Below are positions 22,873 to 30,518 of a stretch of DNA of 41,678 nt, one piece after another. A model generated the notes under the pieces. It saw only the letters and a program-made list of their open reading frames with translations, searched no databases and had not been told where the DNA came from. Position 1 is the first letter of the stretch; the number at the start of each line of letters is the position of its first letter. Source of the stretch: Candidatus Hydrogenedentota bacterium (GTDB lineage: Bacteria; Hydrogenedentota; Hydrogenedentia; Hydrogenedentales; CAITNO01); assembly GCA_012730105.1 (NCBI GenBank), contig JAAYBJ010000223.1, positions 1-41,678 on the forward strand. Direction: 5' to 3'. The translations under genes and the position numbers were made by a program.

Positions 22873-23991
22873 ATGTCAGAAAAAGATTTGAAAGCCATGT
22901 ACCGCACCCGCACGGAAGGCGCGTTTCCCGATGTCTTTTCCGTACTTGGGCGGGACTATGAGAAAGTGGAAGACCTCCGTTACGGGACGAACCCCCATCA
23001 GCCGGCGGCGTTCTACCGCCCGGCGGGCGGGGCGGGGCTGGTCCTGGGTTCCTATAAAATGCTCAAGACCGGGAAGAGCGGCCTGTCCCAGACCAACTTG
23101 GAAGACATGCATCATGCCATAGGCATTTTGAAGTACATGGAACGGCCGACCTGCGCCGTCATGAAGCACTGCAATCCATCGGGCGTGGCCATCGAGCATG
23201 AAGGCATGCCGCAGGTGGAGGTTTACCAGCGAGCCCGCGACGCCGATGCCCAGGCGGCTTTCGGCAGCGTGGTGGCCTTCAATACGGAGGTGGACGGCGA
23301 CACGGCGGAAGAGATCATGCAGACCATTGTGGAGGGGGTGGTGGCGCCCGGTTTTTCCGAGGCCGCCCTGGAAAACTTCAACAACCATGAACGTTTCAAG
23401 CGGAACAAAGATATCCGCATTGTGCTCACCCCGTCTTTTGAAGGCCTGCCCAAGTATATCGGTGACACGCCGAACGCCTGGGAGATGAAGGTCTTCGATG
23501 ACGGCTCCATTGTGCTCGCGCAGCCGTACCTGTCGCGGCTGCGGTCCGTGGCAGATTTTGTGCCCGCCTACAACGAACATCCCAAGAAGGGCCGCGTTGA
23601 CATCGCGCGTGCGGCGACGGCGCAGGAACTGGACGATCTTCTTTTCGCCTGGCGCGTGAATCTGCATGTGCGGTCCAACGGCGTGGTCATCGCGCGTAAC
23701 GGCCAGACCCTGGCCGTGGGCACCGGCGAGCAGGACCGTGTCGGCGCCGTGCAGCAGGCCGTCCAAAAGGCCGCGGCTAAGTACAAGGGCAACGAGTCAT
23801 TGACCGGCGCCGTCATGGCGTCGGACGGTTTCTTCCCCTTCCGTGACGCGGTGGATGCCGCCACGGGCACGGGCATCCGCGCGATCGCCCAGCCGGGCGG
23901 TAGCGTGAATGATTATGACGCCATCGTGGCCGCCAATGAAGTGCAGGCGGCCATGGTATTCACCCTGGAACGCTGCTTCTCCCATCACTGA
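22873..23991 (+). CDS. purH: AICAR formyltransferase (stand-alone PurH C-terminal domain)
   Basis: This enzyme makes FAICAR from AICAR and 10-formyl-THF in purine synthesis. The 372-residue protein shows the transformylase blocks LRYGTNPHQPAAFY, TNLEDMHHAIG, MKHCNPSGVA (Lys-His of the active site, residues 98-104), DADAQAAFGSVVAFN, RSNGVVIARNGQTLAVGTGEQ and ASDGFFPFRDAVD. The N-terminal IMP cyclohydrolase half (MGS fold) of the usual bifunctional PurH is absent, and the protein starts with its own methionine and ribosome site (AAAGGAA 8-9 nt before ATG 22873). The cyclohydrolase must be elsewhere or be replaced by PurO. Stand-alone forms are known in some bacteria and archaea. Confidence 0.9.
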   Translation: MSEKDLKAMYRTRTEGAFPDVFSVLGRDYEKVEDLRYGTNPHQPAAFYRPAGGAGLVLGSYKMLKTGKSGLSQTNLEDMHHAIGILKYMERPTCAVMKHCNPSGVAIEHEGMPQVEVYQRARDADAQAAFGSVVAFNTEVDGDTAEEIMQTIVEGVVAPGFSEAALENFNNHERFKRNKDIRIVLTPSFEGLPKYIGDTPNAWEMKVFDDGSIVLAQPYLSRLRSVADFVPAYNEHPKKGRVDIARAATAQELDDLLFAWRVNLHVRSNGVVIARNGQTLAVGTGEQDRVGAVQQAVQKAAAKYKGNESLTGAVMASDGFFPFRDAVDAATGTGIRAIAQPGGSVNDYDAIVAANEVQAAMVFTLERCFSHH

Positions 23992-24005
23992 GCGCAGGTG
24001 CGATA

Positions 24006-24794
24006 TCAGCGTGTTTCCAACAGCGCCCGGTGTAGTTCGCGCACGGAAGGCAGCACGAAGTCGGGTGGTTCCGGAGTGTTTTGAACGTCCTGCGCTGTGC
24101 TTTCCCCGGACAGCACGAGAATGCCGGGCATACCCGCTCTTTTCGCCATGGCCATGTCCGTGTACAGACGGTCGCCCACCATGGCGGTAGTGGCGGCCTC
24201 CGTGCCCAGAACATCCAGCGCCAGCCGTGCGAAGGCGGGTTCCGGCTTGCCTATAAAGTCGGGCTGGCGTCCCGTGGCGGCCTCGATCAGCGCGGCAATG
24301 GCGCCGCAGTCCGGGATGTAGCCGTACTCGGTGGGACAGACCCGGTCCGGGTTCGTGGCGATATAGGGTAGCCCCGCGCTGACCAGCAGGCAGGCCCGTT
24401 CGAGTTTCGCGTAGGTGAGCGTCTTGTCGAAGGCGATTACCACCGCGTCCGGCGTGTCTCCGTCCAGCCTCATGTCCGCGCGCAGCAGTTCCTCTTCAAA
24501 ACTGGGGGTGCCCAACACGCACAGGCGCCGGTAGGGCGTTTTCTCACGCAGGTAGCGCGCCGTAGCCGCCCCTGCGGTGAGAATGTGGGAGGCGTCCACT
24601 TGAATGCCCATCCGCGCCAGCTTGTCCCGGTAATAGGCGGCGTCCGCTGAGGGGTTGTTGGTCAGGAACAAAAAGGGTGTTTCGGAGGTTTGGAGATAGT
24701 CTATAAACGCGGATGCGCCTTCAATGGGATTCGGGCCCAGGTAGACCGTGCCGTCCATGTCCAGCAGAAACGCGCGAATGTTACTTAGTTGCAT
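24006..24794 (-). CDS. HAD-IIA family phosphatase (NagD-like)
   Basis: At 262 residues it has the class IIA HAD arrangement: motif I LLDMDGTVYLG near residue 11, motif II FLFLTNNPSADAAYY, a C2 cap, motif III lysine in FIGKPEPAFARLALD, and motif IV VGDRLYTDMAMAKRAG. NagD, PLP phosphatase and 2-phosphoglycolate phosphatase share this order; the substrate cannot be separated from sequence alone. All four catalytic motifs are intact. It is convergent with the AICAR transformylase (14 bp between the ends) and divergent from the Kef-like antiporter. Confidence 0.88.
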   Translation of the reverse strand: MQLSNIRAFLLDMDGTVYLGPNPIEGASAFIDYLQTSETPFLFLTNNPSADAAYYRDKLARMGIQVDASHILTAGAATARYLREKTPYRRLCVLGTPSFEEELLRADMRLDGDTPDAVVIAFDKTLTYAKLERACLLVSAGLPYIATNPDRVCPTEYGYIPDCGAIAALIEAATGRQPDFIGKPEPAFARLALDVLGTEAATTAMVGDRLYTDMAMAKRAGMPGILVLSGESTAQDVQNTPEPPDFVLPSVRELHRALLETR

Positions 24795-24887
24795 AGGGAT
24801 TGCCGCCTTGTTTTTGAGGTGTGCAAAGTGTAACCCGCCTTCTTTGTGTATTTCAAGGATGTCGCGGTCGCCAGGTTTTTCGTGTGT

Positions 24888-24923
24888 GACCTATGGGACC
24901 TATAGGGCTTATGGGGCTTATGG
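24888..24923. repeat. Short tandem repeat (ACCTATGGG-type 9-mers)
   Basis: Four imperfect 9-bp units (ACCTATGGG, ACCTATAGG, GCTTATGGG, GCTTATGG) in the divergent region upstream of the NagD-like gene. It is a fourth simple-repeat family distinct from the heptamer and CACAGAGG types. Confidence 0.75.
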
Positions 24924-24949
24924 TTTAAACGTCCATTTTTCAGACCCCT

Positions 24950-24979
24950 TTGAAGGTCAATATTACCTTCTGGTACACT
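24950..24979 (+). promoter_or_regulatory. Candidate promoter of the Kef-like antiporter
   Basis: TTGAAG (24950-24955), an 18-bp spacer and TACACT (24974-24979). The transcript would have a leader of about 100 nt. AAGGAA lies 8 nt before ATG 25084. Confidence 0.45.
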
Positions 24980-25083
24980 GACAAACAGGGGACGTTTCGT
25001 TGTCAGGAAGGCGATTAACGTGTGAAACGCATGGGGACAGTGTGTGTTCGTGCGGGGTACAGGGATTCTAAGGAAAACAGACA

Positions 25084-27303
25084 ATGCATGGAAACGCCTT
25101 TTACGAAATAGCGGCTATCCTGGGCGTGGCCACGCTGCTGAGCTTTGTCGGGCAGAAACTGCGCCAGCCCATGGTCATCATATTTCTTGCCGCAGGTATT
25201 CTTGCCGGTCCGGCAGGCCTGGGCATTGTCCAGAGTTATGACCAGATTGAGCTGCTCGCCTCGGTGGGAATCGCCCTGCTTTTGTTTATTGTCGGGCTGA
25301 ATTTGGATCTGCATCTTATCCGGACTACGGGGCCGGTTGCCTTGGCCACGGGGCTCGGCCAGATTATCTTTACGTCCACGGTCGGCCTGGCGCTGGCGCT
25401 GTTCCTGGGAATGGCGCCGATGAATGCCGCCTATGTCGCTGTGGCGCTCACCTTTTCCAGCACCATCATCATTGTCAAGTTGTTGTCCGATAAGAACGAG
25501 ATCGACTCCCTGCATGGTCAGATCGCTATAGGCTTTCTGATTGTGCAGGACATCGCGGCCATTCTGGCCCTTGTTGTCCTGACCACATTCGGATCCCGTG
25601 TTTCAGCGGAAAGCTCCGCCATCCTGGATTCGGTGTTGATTGTCGTCAAAGGTGCGGGGTTACTGGCGGTGGTCGGCGTCCTGATGCGCTATGTCCTGCC
25701 GGCGGTGTCCCGCCGGATGTCCCGGTCGCAGGAACTGCTTGCCCTGTTCGCCATATCCTGGGCGGTATTTCTGGGCGCGGCCAGTGAGTATTTGGGCTTC
25801 AGCAAGGAGGTGGGCGCCTTCCTTGCCGGCGTTTCCCTGGCTTCCACCGGATATCGTGATCCGATCATCTCGCGTCTAACAGGATTGCGGGATTTTCTGC
25901 TGCTCTTCTTTTTCATCAACCTGGGGGCGCGCCTGGACTGGTCCACGGTGGGTAGTCAGGTCGGTTTGTCCCTGGTATTCTCTTTCTTTGTCCTGGTGGG
26001 CAACCCCGTCATCGTGATGATCATCATGGGATACATGGGGTATCGCCGTCGCACTTCGTTCATGGCTGGATTGCTGGTCGCCCAAATCAGTGAGTTCTCG
26101 CTTATTGTGGCCGCCCTGGGCCTGGACCTGGGCCATATCAACCCCGAGACCATGGGCCTCATCACGCTGGTCGGTGTGGTGACTATTTTTGTCTCCACAT
26201 ACATGATCTTGTACTCGGAACCGTTATACCGCGCCCTTTCGGGGGCGCTGGCGATATTTGAGCGGAAAAATCCGTATCGGGAAGCGGCCGCTGATTCGGC
26301 GCACCCGCTCCCGGAACTCGATGTCATTCTGGTGGGCCTTGGCAAATACGGTTCCAGTCTGTGTGAATTTCTGCGGCACCGTTCAATGAAGATTTTAGGT
26401 GTGGATTTCGATCCTGCCGCCCTCGAATACTGGCGCGGGAGGGGCTTGTCCGTGCTTTACGGTGATATCGCCGACCTGGGTATCTATGAGCAACTGCCCC
26501 TGGCGCGGGCACGCTGGATCATCAGCACCGTGCGGTCAAAAACGTTGAACCTGGAACTGGTAAACAGGTTGCGGGATCGGGGATACCGGGGTAAACTGGC
26601 CCTGACCGCGACGAGCGACGCGGAAGGGGAAACCTATGCCAACCTTGGTGTCCACGTTGTATTTCGTCCCTTTAGGGACGCCGCCGAACAGGCGGCGGAC
26701 TCTCTGAGCCACGCCATGGACGTATTGCCCGAAACATTGAACTGGCCCATTGCCTTCCGGGAAGTGCGCATCAAGTCCGGCGCCGCCTTCGCGGGAAAAC
26801 AAATCCGCGACATTCCGTTGCGGGCGGCCACGGGCGTTTCCATACTTGCCGTGACCCGCGCCGGCAAAGTGCATCTGGATCCGGGCCCGGATTTCCAAGT
26901 CTATCCCAATGACCGGCTGGTACTTGCCGGCACCACGGAGGATTTGCGTCACGCGGAGGAGATACTGGGGCAACTGCAACCCGGGGAGGAGGCCCCTGCC
27001 GGAGATTCCTTTGAGGTGATGGAAATTAATCTTGCCGACAGTCCGGAGCTGGCCGGCAAAACACTGGCCGACCTGGAATTCCGGCAGAAGTACAATGTCA
27101 CGGTGGTCGGCATACAACGGGGAGAGCAGCAAATTACAACACCCAGTCCCCGCGAACTGCTTGCCGCCGCCGACAAACTGCTTGTGATCGGGGCTGCCCA
27201 GGCCGTGCAGGCGCTCCGGGAGGCGCGGGCATCTTTGCAGCCCTTTCAACCGGCGGGTGCAAATGCTTCCGGTTCAGGTGCGCAGGTGTTCCCCGACGCA
27301 TAA
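25084..27303 (+). CDS. CPA2-family monovalent cation:proton antiporter (Kef/YbaL-like)
   Basis: The 739-residue protein has a Na+/H+ exchanger domain of about 12 helices (residues 1-385), with the characteristic FIVGLNLDLHLIR, FSSTIIIVKLLSDKNEIDS, HGQIAIGFLIVQDIAAI (ion-site Asp in VQD) and SKEVGAFLAGVSLASTGYR. A TrkA-N/RCK nucleotide-binding domain follows (LPELDVILVGLGKYGSS, GVDFDPAALEYWRGRG, YGDIADL). Two TrkA-C domains come last, in tandem (about residues 560-635 and 650-720). It should exchange K+ or Na+ for protons at the inner membrane under control of a ligand on the RCK domain. The KefB/KefC glutathione pattern was not checked. It is monocistronic, with the 3' end overlapping the terminator of the opposing small-ORF unit. 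Confidence 0.9.
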   Translation: MHGNAFYEIAAILGVATLLSFVGQKLRQPMVIIFLAAGILAGPAGLGIVQSYDQIELLASVGIALLLFIVGLNLDLHLIRTTGPVALATGLGQIIFTSTVGLALALFLGMAPMNAAYVAVALTFSSTIIIVKLLSDKNEIDSLHGQIAIGFLIVQDIAAILALVVLTTFGSRVSAESSAILDSVLIVVKGAGLLAVVGVLMRYVLPAVSRRMSRSQELLALFAISWAVFLGAASEYLGFSKEVGAFLAGVSLASTGYRDPIISRLTGLRDFLLLFFFINLGARLDWSTVGSQVGLSLVFSFFVLVGNPVIVMIIMGYMGYRRRTSFMAGLLVAQISEFSLIVAALGLDLGHINPETMGLITLVGVVTIFVSTYMILYSEPLYRALSGALAIFERKNPYREAAADSAHPLPELDVILVGLGKYGSSLCEFLRHRSMKILGVDFDPAALEYWRGRGLSVLYGDIADLGIYEQLPLARARWIISTVRSKTLNLELVNRLRDRGYRGKLALTATSDAEGETYANLGVHVVFRPFRDAAEQAADSLSHAMDVLPETLNWPIAFREVRIKSGAAFAGKQIRDIPLRAATGVSILAVTRAGKVHLDPGPDFQVYPNDRLVLAGTTEDLRHAEEILGQLQPGEEAPAGDSFEVMEINLADSPELAGKTLADLEFRQKYNVTVVGIQRGEQQITTPSPRELLAAADKLLVIGAAQAVQALREARASLQPFQPAGANASGSGAQVFPDA

Positions 27304-27341
27304 AACAAGCACGCGCATCATCGGCGATGATGTACGCGTGC
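27301..27341 (-). terminator. Terminator of the small-ORF unit (overlaps the antiporter stop)
   Basis: On the minus strand, arms GCACGCGTACATCATC and GATGATGCGCGTGC form a 14-bp stem with a 2-nt bulge and GCC loop, followed by TTGTTTTAT. The T-rich side lies only in the minus direction. The structure includes the antiporter stop codon, so it may also end the plus transcript weakly. Confidence 0.75.
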
Positions 27342-27375
27342 CCGAGGTCGTTGATGATTGGTTGTCGCGGGGAAC

Positions 27376-27588
27376 TCAGTAGGTTATCGTTCCCGTGTCC
27401 GTTCCCGTGTCCGTTCCCGTATCCGTATCCGTCCCGGTTCCCGGGACGATCTTCCATGCCGATTGGCGGTCCGCCAACAGCAGGCGGTCAATGACAGCCG
27501 TGGTAAATTCAAGTTTGATTTGAAAGTTACTGATTTGGGCATGTTCAGGCCGTTGCGTGACCAGTGAAAGATGTTTGAAGGTGTGCAT
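27376..27588 (-). CDS. Small ORF B of a tandem pair (about 70 residues)
   Basis: The peptide starts at ATG 27586-27588, with GGGAG 10 nt upstream. Residues 9-37 resemble ORF A: V-T-x-x-P-E-x-x-Q-[IL]-S-N-F-x-I-x-x-E-F with a later D-x-L. The C-terminal tail is GTDTGTDTGT-like and is encoded by a 12-bp tandem repeat, so it may be a recent extension. No family is recognised. It begins 18 bp after the stop codon of ORF A and shares its promoter and terminator. It could be a member of a small-peptide family such as a toxin, a regulator, or a repeat-associated orphan gene. Confidence 0.5.
   Translation of the reverse strand: MHTFKHLSLVTQRPEHAQISNFQIKLEFTTAVIDRLLLADRQSAWKIVPGTGTDTDTGTDTGTDTGTITY
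27388..27443. repeat. 12-bp tandem repeat (CGTTCCCGTGTC) in the tail of small ORF B
   Basis: About three copies of CGTTCCCGTGTC followed by degenerate CGTATC units on the top strand. It encodes the Gly-Thr-Asp-Thr repeat at the C-terminus of ORF B. Confidence 0.9.
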
Positions 27589-27606
27589 GGTCGTTTCGCT
27601 CCCTGA

Positions 27607-27735
27607 TTAGCGGGTTAGAATAAATACGAACTCTATCAACTGATCCAGCGAGTTCAGCAAGAATTCTTTCCAAATGAAAAAATTTGAAAGTTGGGAGAGT
27701 TCCGGTTTGCGGGTGACCGGCTTATGATGTTTCAT
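27607..27735 (-). CDS. Small ORF A of a tandem pair (42 residues)
   Basis: ATG at 27733-27735 has an excellent AGGAG 8 nt upstream. The peptide begins MKHHKPVTRKPELSQLSNFF and continues with an amphipathic stretch WKEFLLNSLDQLIEFVFIL. The N-terminal third is basic, the rest hydrophobic. It is similar to ORF B over about 28 residues (VTxxPExxQxSNF, EF, D-x-L). It is not related to anything I recognise. The promoter, ribosome site and terminator make a real gene likely despite its size. Confidence 0.55.
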   Translation of the reverse strand: MKHHKPVTRKPELSQLSNFFIWKEFLLNSLDQLIEFVFILTR

Positions 27736-27843
27736 ACCTGGTACTCCTGACACTGTCGTTATCCTCAGGACCGGTTAATCTTCGTCAAATCATGTTCTGG
27801 TACAACACGTACCCTTACCACAATCACTTTATATTATGCAGTA

Positions 27844-27872
27844 TTAATACCATAAATGCAATTTTTTGTCAA
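27844..27872 (-). promoter_or_regulatory. Predicted promoter of the small-ORF unit
   Basis: On the minus strand TTGACA (27867-27872), a 17-bp spacer and TATTAA (27844-27849). The predicted start near 27837 leaves a leader of about 100 nt before ORF A. Confidence 0.65.
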
Positions 27873-27971
27873 GTATTTTCTTCCCTCGGGAAAAGCACGC
27901 CCTTTCGCGAGGAGCCGACATGTTCCCAGAGGGCCGCTTAAGCAGGCCGCAGTACAACGTGACCGAACTGC

Positions 27972-29858
27972 CTAGTCCGCCAGCGGGAAGCATTCCGGCG
28001 AGGCGTAGGGCCCGAATTCCTTTTCCGCGGCCAGCAGGCGTTCGCGTTGTTCTTCAAGAACCTTGAACAACTTGGCGGGCCCGTCGGGCACCTGCTCCCG
28101 GTGGAACTGTTCCACCCGGTCCAATTTGGCGATATTTTCACGGACCCGGATGGTAAACTGTTCGACATAGTCTTCACGCGTATATTCCTTGCCCAGCACT
28201 TCCTGAAACAGGCGCGCCAAGTCTTCATAGCAGGGGATGAGCCCCGTAGGTGCCTTAACGGCAGGCGCCTCGCCGTGCACCCGCAATTCCATCCATTTTA
28301 CCCACACGTGCTTGTCGCGCACACCGTTTACAAATTTGCCTTCCTTGTTGCGCAGGAAATAGTTGACACCGAAGACCAGGGGCGGGCGCTGTACTTTTTT
28401 CCCAAAATCCAGGTTGTTATTGATGTACTGGCCCAGGGGTATGGCGACAAAGTCCTGGATGCTCATCAGGTTGATTTCGGGCACGCCTTCCTTGCCGATG
28501 GTGGCGAAGGTGGTCTCTGTTTCGAGGCTGGCACCGTAGGCGATAATTCCATGGTCCCAGTCGAAACCCTGCTGGCAGGGGACATAGGCGAGCGCGTCGC
28601 GTCCGCCGTACATGATCCCGGCCAGTTCAACGCCGGCGGGGTTTTCCAGTTCCTCATCGCAATTCTGCAGAGCGTGCAGGGTGACGGCATACCGCGCGTT
28701 CTTGTGGGCCAGGGGAATTTCGTTCCCTTTCGCGTCTTTTTTGCCCTTATGCCATGGACCTGAGAAATTTTCGCCATCTTCAGGCGTGTCGACGGCCATG
28801 CCGAGCCAGTAGGGTTTGCCATCCTTGATGAGCACATTGGAGAAGATGACCTCACCCGGCTTGTTGAGCACGTCCCAGATGGCCGGGTCGTCCTTCTCCG
28901 TCACATTCTGGATAATGCCGAAAATACCGGCCTCCGCGTTCACGGCCATGCACTTGCCATTGACCGCCCTGAAAAAGGCGATATCGTCGCCCACAATGTT
29001 TTCATTTGGCAGCATGGCTGTGGAGGTTTTGCCGCAGGCGCTGGGAAAGGCGCCCGCGAAATAGGTTTTACGGCCGCCCCGGCCATGCACGCCCATCAGG
29101 AACATGTGCTCGGCCAGCCAGCCCTCCCGGTTGGCCTTTTGTATGGTGAGGCGCAGGGCGAGTTTTTTGAGGCCGACGGTGTTGCCCGCGTACTGGGTGT
29201 TCACGGAGTATACGATGTCCGTGGTATGGTCGATATAAATACGTTTCTTGTCAACTTCGGCGCTGACCATGCGTTCGTCCACTTTGCCGCTTGAGTGCAG
29301 GGTGGCGAAAAAATGCGCCTTTGCGCCAAGCCGCTTGAACTCGTTGTAACCGAGCCGGTACAGCAGGTTCAGTGAATGGGACACATAGAAGGAATCAGTG
29401 CATTCAACGCAGGGAATGCTGAACTCGGAAGCGTTCGGGCCCAGCGCCATGAATCGCACGGCCATGATGCGCCCGCGCATGGCGCCTTTGAGCAAACCAC
29501 GCACCTCTGCAAGCCCCTCTTCGCGGTCAATCTGGTTAAGCGCCTTGCTCAGGTTATGGCCCTTCGGCACCAGGTATCTGGTGACTTCGCGGTCCCGGCC
29601 CTGGTCATCATAACCGTCATAATGGATGGTGTGTCCCTCGATATTCAGGACGCGCTCCTCACCGGTTTTTAAGGCCATTTCACGGGTATAGGCGATGTCT
29701 TCCGCGGAGTCTGTGCTCACCCATACCGAATCGGGCTCACAGAGTTCCACGGCGTCTGCCAAAAACTTGTGCAGATTCTCATTTTCTATTGCCGCAACAA
29801 GGGAATAGTTGCGTTCGTCCAGTTTTGCCTGCAGTGCTTTAAGATAGGGGTTGCTCAT
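27972..29858 (-). CDS. pckG: Phosphoenolpyruvate carboxykinase (GTP)
   Basis: PEPCK converts oxaloacetate and GTP to PEP, CO2 and GDP in gluconeogenesis. The 628-residue protein (ATG 29856-29858 sits 6-8 nt after AAGGAA; the ATG just before it is 3 nt too close) has the GTP-type P-loop in FAGAFPSACGKTSTAMLP near residue 275, the metal-site NENIVGDDIAFFRAVNGK, the kinase-family IMYGGRD block and NPYLKA at the start. The length is typical of the GTP family (about 600-630), unlike the ATP family (about 540). No motif is missing. It stands alone between the small-ORF unit and rny; the promoter is not clear. Confidence 0.93.
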   Translation of the reverse strand: MSNPYLKALQAKLDERNYSLVAAIENENLHKFLADAVELCEPDSVWVSTDSAEDIAYTREMALKTGEERVLNIEGHTIHYDGYDDQGRDREVTRYLVPKGHNLSKALNQIDREEGLAEVRGLLKGAMRGRIMAVRFMALGPNASEFSIPCVECTDSFYVSHSLNLLYRLGYNEFKRLGAKAHFFATLHSSGKVDERMVSAEVDKKRIYIDHTTDIVYSVNTQYAGNTVGLKKLALRLTIQKANREGWLAEHMFLMGVHGRGGRKTYFAGAFPSACGKTSTAMLPNENIVGDDIAFFRAVNGKCMAVNAEAGIFGIIQNVTEKDDPAIWDVLNKPGEVIFSNVLIKDGKPYWLGMAVDTPEDGENFSGPWHKGKKDAKGNEIPLAHKNARYAVTLHALQNCDEELENPAGVELAGIMYGGRDALAYVPCQQGFDWDHGIIAYGASLETETTFATIGKEGVPEINLMSIQDFVAIPLGQYINNNLDFGKKVQRPPLVFGVNYFLRNKEGKFVNGVRDKHVWVKWMELRVHGEAPAVKAPTGLIPCYEDLARLFQEVLGKEYTREDYVEQFTIRVRENIAKLDRVEQFHREQVPDGPAKLFKVLEEQRERLLAAEKEFGPYASPECFPLAD

Positions 29859-29861
29859 CAT

Positions 29862-30455
29862 GACTTCCTTTTCGCGGGTTAATCTCTCTATTCGGTATGT
29901 TCGCCGTGACCTGTTTCGTCGGTGCCGTGGATATCCAAAACCACCCGGCAGTGTTGATAACCGCCCTCGGCAAGATGCTGGCGAGCGATATCCGATTATA
30001 AACGATCCGCAGCCCTTTCATTGCCGAGACCGTTCCCGATACAAGCGTAGCGACCGGGCGTTCCTCCGGATTCCAACAAATATCATTAATGGTCGCATCA
30101 ATAAGGGCCCGGCTTGGCGGGGCACTATTCTAATGCGGCATATATGCGCTCTGTCTGAAGGACTGACTAACAGGGCATATATGTTTCAGGCAGATACAAA
30201 AATACCGGTAACCGCCTGCTTTTGGAGGTCACCGGTCCATCTGTTCAGCAGGTTGCTTCAGCCACCTCCTGTAAATCTGCCTGTTTCTGCAAGGGAGTAT
30301 ATACGGATTGGGGCGCGTATTTCAAATTTCATGCACTACATGGACAAAAGAAGGGTTGAAAGCGCGAAACCATTGTAAACTCTTTTTACAAATTAAACTG
30401 TTAATTTTCTAGTTATATAAGGTATAGCGTGTAGGCCTATTACCGTTTTCGGGAT
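29862..30455. other. Intergenic region between rny and pckG with clustered hairpins
   Basis: This 594-bp gap has no convincing gene. At 30131-30271 it holds a cluster of inverted repeats: TCTGTCTGAA/TTCAGGCAGA around two direct copies of GGCATATATG, ACCGGTAACC/GGTCACCGGT (30204-30213 and 30227-30236) and CAGCAGGTTGC/GCCACCTCCTG (30246-30271). An AT-rich stretch follows at 30370-30420. It may be the 5' region of pckG or an unknown structured RNA; no riboswitch class is recognised. Confidence 0.5.
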
Positions 30456-30493
30456 GAAAAAAAACTTCCCCGGCACCGAAGCGCCGGGGAAGC
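30456..30493 (-). terminator. Rho-independent terminator of rny
   Basis: On the minus strand CTTCCCCGGC and GCCGGGGAAG form a 10-bp stem extended by GC/GT pairs around a C(UUCG)G tetraloop, then TTTTTTTTC. It lies about 26 bp after the rny stop codon. Confidence 0.92.
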
Positions 30494-30518
30494 GGGGACA
30501 GTGTCTTTAATATAGCGG

